A stretch of 64,000 nucleotides of DNA from Termitomyces sp. T153 (lineage: Eukaryota > Basidiomycota > Agaricomycetes > Agaricales > Lyophyllaceae), in NCBI GenBank assembly GCA_018296165.2, contig JACKQL020000054.1, positions 124,001 to 188,000 of the forward strand, written 5' to 3'. The position numbers were made by a program, and so were the translations under genes. Numbering within the stretch: the stretch's first letter is position 1; each line of letters begins with the position of its first letter. The notes beneath the pieces were generated by a model that saw nothing but the letters and a program-made list of their open reading frames with translations, did not search any database and was not told where the DNA came from. Positions 56,325 through 64,000 of this stretch are shown in pieces.

Positions 56325-56493
56325 GGGGGGCTGATGGTGTGCGGGGGCTGTATGAACTTCGGCAGGATCAAATTGTAGTAAAAAATGGCTATGAGGCGTA
56401 ACCGGCACACTTGAAAAGGTGTCCGGCCGGAGTACCTACCGAAGTGTCCGTAAACCGTACCTATGACGTACTGTAGGGGTCAGACATATGAGG
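56325..56493. repeat. Short insertion next to the LINE, absent from copy A
   Basis: About 165 bp with ACTTCGGCA, CCGGCACACTT facing AGGTGTCCGG, and CCGAAGTGTCCG. These resemble the inverted-repeat family at 12213-12447. It could be a MITE fragment into or beside which the LINE inserted. Limits are approximate. Confidence 0.35.
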
Positions 56494-56909
56494 ATGGATG
56501 GATGGATGAATTCTATTTTTGCTGCTGGCAAGCCGCAATACTGGGCTAAGAGGTGGGGGTAAAGTGTGTACTCTACTCCTAGTGTGTAATATGGTGGTTG
56601 GTGTGGCTATGGCTATGTCTTTGTAATGTATTGTGGTGTTGTAGAGCTCTCCTCACAGAGTTTTTGTGGCGTGTGTGGTAGCTGGGTCATGTTGCATACT
56701 ACTCCAGATGTCCCATGGGTGTATAGGTAGGTATTTGTGTATGGTGTTGGGATGGTGGTTGGGTTTGTGTCCATGTTCTGTGTGTTTGCATACATGGGTT
56801 GTCTTGACCACCCATGGTGTGTGTTCTCAGTTCACCTTCATCTCCTGTCATTTGTCGTTTCCTTCTTCTTTCTTCCTTCTCCCTTCTGCCTCTCTCGCTT
56901 ACTCCTCCC

Positions 56910-57953
56910 TTACTCCTCCCATGCCTCCTCCGCTTCCCTTTCTTCTGTCTCCTCTTGGATGAGTCTGAAGTCCTCCTCCTCATTCCTCTCCATTCTTTCC
57001 CACCATCTCTCTTCTTCTTCTCTGTTTTCTTTGTTGTCTTCTGTTGGGTTCACTTTCTGGCAGTGTGTCGTGCCCGTTTTTGTGAAGGCCCCAGACTTCT
57101 TGAGGAATCTGGCTAATGCTTTCAATCCTTCTTCTGTGCCAAGGAGGATCCCTAGTTCCAGGTTCTTGTCTACCTCCTGTAGTATGTGTTGATGTTCTTC
57201 ATATTTCAGACACTCCTGAATGATGTGTTCTCTCGTTTGGAGTTGTATTCCACATGGGCAGTCTGTTTTTTTGTTAGGCACAAACTTTGCATAATACTCA
57301 CCTATGAAAGTGTGTTTTGTCCGACATTGTGTCATTCTTCCAAATACTTCTCTTGGGGTGTCTGTGACATGTTCTCGCAGTTTCCACCTGGGGGGTAGTC
57401 TGTTAGCAACTGCAAATCCCCCCGTGGGTGGAGTTTTCTGCCATTCATTCCTCCACCCCTCAAGGGCCCTTTCCTTTGCTCTCCTCTTTGCGTTTGTCAT
57501 CATGACATAGTCTTGCGTCTGTATTTCTGCCCCCTTTTTGGCCTCCGCATCAGCTTGTTCATTACCTTCCACATCCTCATGCCCTGGGCACCATTCTATA
57601 CTTATTGTTCTCTCATCACTTTCCTCGAGGTATTTGTCCACCGAGTGAGTGATGCTGATCATTTGTTGTTGTCCCGGTGTTGGCTTAGGCTCATATGCAG
57701 AGGTTACCGCTGCAGTATTGTCAGCAAAAATGTGAACATGTTTGACTCGCCTGTGTTGTCTTGTGTATGACATGGCTGCTTTTGCTGCCTCTGCCAGTCT
57801 GACCAGCTCAGCATCATATACTTCTGCTTTGCCGCCCATGCCTCCACATCCCCTGAAGACCACTTGTCCTTTGCAATATCCAACCATTCCCCATCCTACA
57901 ATCTTGGTGTCGTCTCCGGGTTCTTCCTCCCTCATGGACCCATCGGAGTACAC
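56910..57953 (-). pseudogene. LINE RNase H and C-terminal region
   Basis: An uninterrupted 347-codon frame. RNase H residues: MYSDGS at the start, ELVRLAEAAKAA, HIFADNTAAV, ISIEWCPGHEDVEGNEQADA. A zinc-like CPCGIQLQTREHIIQEC follows. The C-terminus is Glu/Arg-rich. It is part of the same polyprotein as the RT, which is separated by a frame break near 58056, so it is not an independent gene even though it is open. Confidence 0.85.
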
Positions 57954-58055
57954 TAAAAGTCTTGTGTCATCAGTTTTGAACAGTTTTACCCTTTCATTGT
58001 GTTTCTTTGCTTCTTCAGCCTTCTTGCATTTCTTTGGTGCTGCTTTTATCCTTAG

Positions 58056-59822
58056 TCATGCTCCATATTTGCCCGCTGTCCTTCTCCATGGAGGTGACAC
58101 AAATGGATTTATGTTCTCTCCATCCATTGGTCCGTGTGTTCTCCTCGCCACTTTCTCTAGTTGCATGAGTTTCACTGGTCTTTTGTTCCTCTTCCTTTTC
58201 TTGTTTGAGAGCGGTGGGGGGTTGACAGCTGGGTCACCCCTTTGCCATTCCTCCGGTAGTAGCTCTGTTATTGGATTAGTGTGGGTCAGTTTATGCAGTT
58301 GGTTGGCATAGCCATTGCTTGCTAGTTCTAGTGTGATTCCAATTGGAGGTATTGCCATTATCACCTCTAGTGCCTTTATCGGCATGGTCCTGAAGGCCCC
58401 AGCCATGTGTCTCAGTGCCTTGTTCTGTACTTTTGTTAGTTTGTCAGTATGTATTTTCTTCCCTGTCCACCAGATGGGGTTTGCATAGGTCATTATTGGT
58501 GCTACGCAAGCTCTGTACATCGTTCTGAGCTGGGTTTGGTTGAGACCATGAATGGTGTTCACTAGCATCCTTGACCCTGCCACTGCATTCTTTGCTTTTT
58601 GTGCTACTTTGTGGACATGATGGTTGAATGTAAGCTTCCTGTCCAGGTGTAGTCCTAGGATCCTAATTGTCTCCCCTGCCTTGATTGTTACCTCTGTGCC
58701 ATCTGGCATGGGTAGCCTTATTGTTGGCAAGTAGCCACGGTCCTGTTTCCAGGAGTGGTGCATTAGCTCTGTTTTCTCCGGCACCATTGATAGGCCCACT
58801 CTAGTTAGCCATTCATTTACAAAAATAAACTCCCTCTTCAATACCCTGGTGTTTATGTCTAATGAGTTTGACAACACCATGAGTGTCCTGTTGTTGATGT
58901 ACATGTGCAGTGTTGTGTCTGTTGGATCACCTCTCCATGCTGTGGGCCTGGCTGGGGCTTGCCTCTCACTCTTCTTGGCCTCCATGATCTCCAAGATCTC
59001 ACTTCCATAAATTATTGACAGTATTGTCAATACCGGCGATCCTTGCAGTATTCCATTCTTGACCAGCTTTATGTTGCTCCTTCTGCCATCTAGGCATACT
59101 GCCGCTTGCCTTTCACTGAGGAATGATGCCACCCATTTGACCAGTGGGAGCAGTATCCCTTTCCACCATAGTTCTTGTAGAAGTCATGCATGGTTGACAT
59201 TGTCAAAGAAGCCTGATATGTCAAACATTAGTACCGATGTTACTTTTCCATGGTTCCTTGCAACTTGTATGTTGTCTACATGTGTCAGTAGGGCATCAGT
59301 CATGGAGCTGCTTTGTCTGCTCCCAAACTGCATTGGTGGGACCAGGTCTCCTTTTCCAACCATAAATCTGATTCGTCTTGCCACTATCCCTTCCAGTACC
59401 TTCCCTATGCATTCAAGTAGTTGTATCAGTCTGTATGCCCTCGGTTCGAAATAATCAGGTTTGTTTGGTTTTCTTAGCGCTACAGCTATCACCATCTGCC
59501 ATGGTTTTGGGTGGTAGCCTGCCTCTATACAATGGTGCATCAGTGCAAAAATTGTTTCACCTTCTGCTTCCCAAGCCCATCGTACCATGTTGAACAGCTG
59601 TTGGCTGACCCCCAGTGCTTTCTTTGTGCTGTGGTGAAAGATTGCTTCCCTTACTTCCTTGCAGGTAAGCATAGTGTGGACATGGTCATTTGCCTGTTCT
59701 CTCGTCATGTCTGGTGTGTTGTTGTCTTCTAGTGCTGGTGGTGGTTTGAAGAGGGCATCTCTCAATGTGTCGCATTTGTCCTCGTGTTCGATTGCTGGTT
59801 TGTTGCCTTGTCTCTTGATCAC
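58056..59822 (-). pseudogene. LINE reverse transcriptase with ruined active site
   Basis: RT blocks: KPDYFEPRAYRLIQLLECIG, PPMQFGSRQSSSMTDALLTH, VTSVLMFDISGFFDNVNHA followed by TGA in place of an Arg codon (near 59184), GILQGSPVLTILSIIYGSEI, then MYINNRTLMVLSNSLD where YVDDGTL is expected. The two catalytic Asp are Asn. The downstream part GLHLDRKLTFNHHVHKVA and YRACVAPIMTYANPIWWTGK is the usual LINE thumb and connection region. Confidence 0.88.
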
Positions 59823-60266
59823 CGGTGATGGGTAGTTCCTTGTCCCCTTCGACCACCCCTGTAAGCCCTACATATTTTATAGTCTCCTGAAATAGTTAGT
59901 AACCTTACGTATTTCTCTATTGGTTTCCACATTTCATGATCCCCATCATGCTATGTAGCTGCATTGGCCCTCTCTTAGTGCTGTTCTCCTGTCATTTGCC
60001 TCACTCAGTGCTTCTGTCCACCACAGTCTGGCTCTGTCTGAGGGCTTCCTTATTTTGGCCGTTTCTTCCATCACTGCCTTCATTGCCTCTGTGATCAGTT
60101 CTATGTCTCTGTCTAGTTCTTCTGGTGTTTGGTTAGCACTCATCATTTGTAGTAGAGCCCACCGTCCCACATTCTTAGCCATCTCTCATTTGAACGTGTC
60201 TTGCCACTCAGCGGGTTTCATCTCCTTGTAGTTGTATTGTCTCCCTGTCAAATTTGGCACCTCCAT

Positions 60267-60841
60267 TGTCATGACCCATTCCATTCCCCCCTTCCCTTCA
60301 CCATTATCCAACCTCAGATTCTATGCAGTCCCTCTCTGGATCTCAGCCACACCCCCAGATCTTAGCCACAGTCCTGTTTCAGCCACATCCAGGTTTTAGC
60401 CACCTCTAGGACCGCTTTTCCTGTTCCAGATCATTTCCACAGGCACAGATCACTTCCACAGGTTCCAGATCACTTCCACCTGTCCAAGATCACTTCCACC
60501 TGTCCAAGATCACTTCCAGGATTGCTTCCCTTGTTCCAGATCACTTCCTCATGACTTAGATCACTTCCTGCTATGACTTAGATCACTTCCACCTGACTTA
60601 GATCACTTCTACTTGATTTAGATCACTTCCACTTGTGTTAGATCACTCCCACCTGACTTAGATCACTTCCATCTTCTCCTTTTGGCAGTGTCCTACAACT
60701 ATATAAGGTTCCTTAGTCTGTGGCTACACCCCAGCCTTGACATTACCTGATATCTTGTTTGTGTTCTGTTGTTATCTGATCTTCTCTCCATTCATTACTC
60801 ACTCTCATTTCTTAGTTTCCTAGTTTCTTTCCCTATCTACA
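60267..60841. mobile_element. Solo LTR candidate inside the second LINE
   Basis: The 575-bp block begins TGTCATGACCC and ends TATCTACA (TG..CA), has no coding potential, and interrupts the LINE between endonuclease and RT. TATATAAGG at about 60700 gives a core promoter. It contains a tandem array of AGATCACTTCC. No clear 5-bp target duplication is visible, so the identity rests on termini, promoter and the interruption. Confidence 0.5.
60424..60675 (+). repeat. AGATCACTTCC array, about 20-bp period
   Basis: AGATCACTTCC occurs nine times exactly and three times with one change, spaced mostly about 20 bp and linked by acctgactt or acctgtcca. It lies just upstream of the TATA box of the LTR candidate, where U3 enhancer repeats would be expected. 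Confidence 0.75.
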
Positions 60842-61897
60842 TACTTGCTGTTGGCATTACCTCCCCAAGGTGGTTTTGGCTCCTGTAAGAGTCCTCCTCC
60901 AGGACTGTGGTCCTGACATCCATGACTCCATGGTCTATCGTCCATTTCAGCGCAAAGTGGTCTGACCCACATGCTCTGTTAGGATTGACTGCCCATTTCT
61001 TTGTGGTGTCAAGTGCCACTGCCTCTGTATTTGCCCACATGAGGTCTAGTACTGATGTTGCTCCCCTCCTGCGGTGCTCGTGAAACGTACACTCTGCTTT
61101 TTTGTTCAGGAGGGAGAAGTTGTGGTCATGTAGCCAGTCCACTAGGTCTTGAGTCCTCTCTGTCGGTTGTTGGTCGCCTTTGCTCCACATTGGGTGGTGT
61201 TGGTTCCAATCTCCGCTTATGATTACTGGTCAGTCTGCTGGTATGTTGATGGCTCTGAGTCTCGTGGAGGCATCATTGGGGTTAGCCAATTGTTCCCGGC
61301 TCCTTGGCTGGCTGTAAATGTTTATTATGGTTATTGTGGGGTAGTTAGCTTGTGAGATGTCTATTACTTGTATGTCTAGGTCTTGTGCAAGGTCTGACCG
61401 CAACATTACTGTGTAGTCTTGCCTTCTCTTAGTGTACGCCATCACCCTTGGCCTTTTGTCTCTCGGGATTGTCACAGTTGGGGGAATTGGTGTCCATGTT
61501 CCCAGCGATGCTGGTCCCCTTTGGCCGTTCCCAATTTCCCCCCACCATGGTTCTGTTACTAGTATTATGTCGAATTCGTCTATAAACGTGTTTAGCATGG
61601 TATGGCAGACTGTGTTGCTTCTGTTGGTGTTCAGCTGTGCAATTCGGATGGGTTTGGTTTTCATGATGATAGTGCGTTACCGTGTGCTCTTTCTTCTGTG
61701 CTTTCCTGGCCATCCATTGCCATGTCCGCCCACGATGTGTTCTCCTGTTGGTTCAGGAGATGTTCGAGGGCCATGAACCTGTTCGACCCCTGGTTTCCGT
61801 TTGTTGCCGCTTCGTTGTTTACGTTCCTTCTATTTGTGTCGTCGGTACCGTCTGCTCCGTCTCTCCTCAACGCAACCCCCGCTTCCACCCTATTCAT
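60842..61897 (-). pseudogene. LINE N-terminal region and endonuclease, broken
   Basis: The start at 61897 (MNRVEAGVALRRDG) leads into a 78-codon frame. The endonuclease frame (61664 to 60842) reads IRIAQLNTNRS, DIILVTEPWW, then a stop near 61227, then SGDWNQHHPMWSKG and ACGSDHFALKW. These are the catalytic blocks of the exonuclease-endonuclease-phosphatase fold that nicks the target DNA. One stop and a frame change make it non-functional. Confidence 0.78.
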
Positions 61898-61970
61898 GTA
61901 ACTAGCCCTTTAAGAAATAGGAAAGGCCGAAAGGCCCGGATGAAACAACAACAAGGCCATAACTTGAATA

Positions 61971-62548
61971 TTAAATAATCAACATCAGATGCACGTGAGC
62001 TGCTCACGGTCCTTTCCGCAACTTCGTTTGATCCACTACCGCCTTGCGCAGAGACCTTGCCGACATGCGGAAGCGGTCGAAAGAGAGAATGATTGAGAAT
62101 TGAGACGCTTATGGTTGTGAATATTGTTTGGTTCAATGGCTGGCTTCGTGTCCTTCAAGTTCTATATGTCTCAAGTATCCCACGAGTCGATGTTCTCCAA
62201 CCCTAGCACTATCCTCCTTTCATTTCTTTCGCCGCATACACCGTTTCATATTGGATCTCTTTTCGTTAGAATCAGTTCACGATCGCATGGCCAAGATGGC
62301 TTTACCAACTCGGTCCTTTCCTCTCAGGTTTGCCTTGCGCCTGAGTATCTCTAGCGTCCCCGGGTCATGATAAGAAAGGCATCATCTGCTTTGTTTCTTA
62401 CAAGCTTAGTACGACTATCTTGGATCATGGATGCAAATGAGTGACTTCCTTGTCCCGAGTCGAGTGGCGTCGTGAGTATTCTCTGTTCTACTTTTAAATA
62501 CTAATAACGATTCATTCGGACGTCCTCCATTCTATTTCGCTATGCCAT
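61971..62548. repeat. Right-hand remainder of duplication B
   Basis: Homologous to parts of 28400-29430: ATCAACATCAGATGCACG, GCGGAAGCGGTCGAAAGAGA, GAGTCGATGTTCTCCA, AAATACTAATAACGATTCAT. The relic coding region of copy A is broken here. No gene. Confidence 0.7.
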
Positions 62549-63407
62549 TCAATGATGATCAATTGCAACGAGCTCTACTTTGCCCTCACAGGGTCTCTTC
62601 ACCCAATCCATGACTTCAGCATTGCTCCAATCAATCAACTCTGCCTGCCATTTCCCATTGCCAGTCTCGTGAAAGACGTAGTTATGATGATGGATATCTC
62701 TGATGATTCAAAACCAAAATACATAGGACATATGTGAGTTATGTAAGTGTTGGTCACGAACAAAAACTCACAGGTGTCTTAGGCCATAAGTGGTTTCGTA
62801 ATGCTGGAAAGCTTTGTATTCCATGTCGAAGAGGACATCAGAGAGGGCGCCGTTCGCTTTCTTGTTTGCAATCTCAAATGGCTCTCCCATCTTACGCATG
62901 ACAAGATAAAAAATGCTCTTGTCTGCGTTATGTCCCCACCCAAAGAATTGGTGAACGGTTCTGAGATTGCGGACTTCATCTCTGACTTCGTCCTCCCTTT
63001 CCTTATTGCGTATGATCTTGAGGACGGCGGGCTGACCATCGTACGTTGTCAACAACGTTTTGCTATTCTTCCAGCTGTTCTCCAGCCATGAGCACCGCCT
63101 GTTGGACTAGGCCATTCTGCCGCTTCACTACATGCTGTGCGCATGATACTTTAGACTGTTTGGAGCTCGGTCGTCCGGGATATCCATTTATATCTCCCTT
63201 TACGCCCTCGAATGGGCAGGCACTGTACTAGGTATTCTCGGAGCCGCGACCGTGCGTAAGGAATCCTAATTCATCTTCATCATTTTGAATGCTGTTCTTG
63301 ATACTTAATCGACGTACCCTTTTTGTTCCACGATGTGATACTGTTAACAACGGAGCGGCGGAGACGATATTCAAAAGAAAGAAGACGGCAAGCAAATTGA
63401 TATGCAT
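62549..63407 (-). pseudogene. Third kinase-like gene with signal peptide, frameshifted
   Basis: The ATG at 63407 opens MHINLLAVFFLLNIVSA, a signal peptide. After an intron (donor AGG|GTACGT, acceptor near 63231) the frame reads YSACPFEG, CAQHVVKRQNGLVQQAV and AGEQLEE, then a stop where the glycine loop should be. One base out, it continues KTLLTTYDGQPAVLKIIRN, then HQFFGWGHNADKSIFYLVM. The last exon (62699-62549) gives RHLDIHHHNYVF and AELIDWSN and ends in DHH with no CaaX. It is related to the two 257-aa genes but more distant. A single frameshift makes it a probable pseudogene, unless an unseen intron removes it. Confidence 0.6.
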
Positions 63408-64000
63408 GGTGTTAATCAAGGATGTTCGAAAGTGGATTGAAGGTTAAAGGAGGTTCAGCCTGGGGAATGATATCGAAAACATCAATCTTTATACCCAGAG
63501 GATTTCCTGACCGATCAGATGCGTACTTCATCAGAGCTAATCGATTGGATCAGGGTGAACACACTGTTCGAAGCCCGGTAGTTGTATGTAGAAGGTCCTT
63601 TTAGATAGCCCCCAGACTTCGAGCCGGGCGGCCGACTGGTATGTTGGAGAGGGACGCGTCAAATGTTCAGTGGTCGCGTCGAAGCGACCCAAGGCTCAAC
63701 AAGACTCGCCGCCTGGGACAAATATTAAAGCCTTAACTTCTAGACTCTGCTGTCAAAAACTGTACCCGTATGGTAAAGATTTGAGCACTCATCTCGGGAG
63801 TTGCATACTGATAAAGGATTTTGTTGATTGAAATGCTGGTGGGTTCAGCCCGAATCATCGATATCAATTGTGGGTCCAAATTCTGATAGAACACATGGGC
63901 AAACACGTTTCTTTCAGATCCCTCAGCGCGTCCTTGGACTTGTCACGGAGGCTCGTAGGGATACATAATCCAAATTATAACCAATCTCCTGGGATTCCTT
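63408..64000. other. No recognisable feature
   Basis: Short open frames only. The region should contain the promoter of the third kinase-like gene. No RNA gene or repeat was identified. Confidence 0.35.

Larger units (their letters stand above)
56494..61970 (-). mobile_element. Second LINE, minus strand, with solo LTR inside
   Basis: Order on the minus strand: a short ORF1 start (61897), endonuclease (61664-60842), RT (59822-58056), RNase H (57953-56910), then a 3' region ending in a (CATC)n tail at about 56505-56494. The 5' end is near 61970, where duplication B resumes. No clear target duplication was found. The frame is broken by several stops. A 575-bp LTR-like insertion (60267-60841) separates endonuclease and RT. 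Confidence 0.85.
52195..62525. repeat. Segmental duplication, copy B, with LINE insertion
   Basis: Counterpart of 24170-29440. From 52195 to 56310 it follows copy A. A short extra piece and a LINE (56325-61970) then interrupt it. Homology resumes at 61971 with ATAATCAACATCAGATGCAC and ends near 62520. A deletion relative to copy A lies near 62330. Confidence 0.88.

Noticed and set aside
56666..57192. Plus-strand Ser/Leu-rich open frames at 56.7-57.2 kb that look membrane-like.
   Set aside because: They are the complement of the Glu/Arg-rich C-terminus of the LINE RNase H region.

Overview
The window is nuclear DNA of a filamentous basidiomycete, most likely an Agaricomycete. The genes carry many 48-66 nt introns. 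The ATP-citrate lyase is one fused polypeptide, whereas ascomycetes split it into two genes. F-box-like and secreted kinase-like families of the mushroom type are present, and the repeats are chromovirus, Ty1/copia and non-LTR elements.

Layout. (1) 0-5.2 kb: a broken propeller-like fragment, a possible membrane protein gene, an intact five-exon TRM44 tRNA methyltransferase (minus strand) and a small four-exon Cys/His-rich protein. (2) 5.3-7.2 kb: a decayed monocarboxylate-type MFS transporter. (3) 7.2-12.6 kb: gene-poor DNA with a 61-bp tandem array, a perfect long hairpin and a MITE-like repeat. (4) 12.6-21.8 kb: a metabolic block with a 16-exon acetamidase/formamidase, a secreted six-hairpin glycosidase and ATP-citrate lyase. 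(5) 23.3 kb: a likely small secreted protein. (6) 24.2-29.4 kb and 52.2-62.5 kb: two copies of a segmental duplication. Each copy has an F-box-like gene facing a 257-aa kinase-like gene with an N-terminal signal peptide and a C-terminal CaaX-like end. A third, frameshifted kinase-like gene follows at 62.5-63.4 kb. (7) 30.1-52.1 kb: a nested transposon block. An old gag element was split by a copia element. The copia was then split twice, by a 6.5-kb LINE and by a 1.1-kb pol-III-type SINE. The SINE was in turn split by a 6.55-kb chromodomain gypsy element. Target-site duplications are readable for all four younger insertions. (8) 56.5-61.97 kb: a second LINE, itself carrying a solo LTR, inserted in the second duplication copy.

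How it fits together. The single-copy genes keep normal CpG content. The transposon block is strongly CpG-depleted, and its catalytic codons were lost by CpG-to-CpA/TpG changes, as expected of methylation-linked or RIP-like silencing. The gypsy element shows an 11-nt complementarity between its primer-binding site and an LTR segment, as in Tf1-type self-priming. The copia element has a half-tRNA-iMet-type primer site. GC-AG introns are unusually frequent: seven by my reading, across five gene families.

Exon coordinates were deduced by eye from reading frame, splice signals and remembered family patterns. No search or alignment was run.
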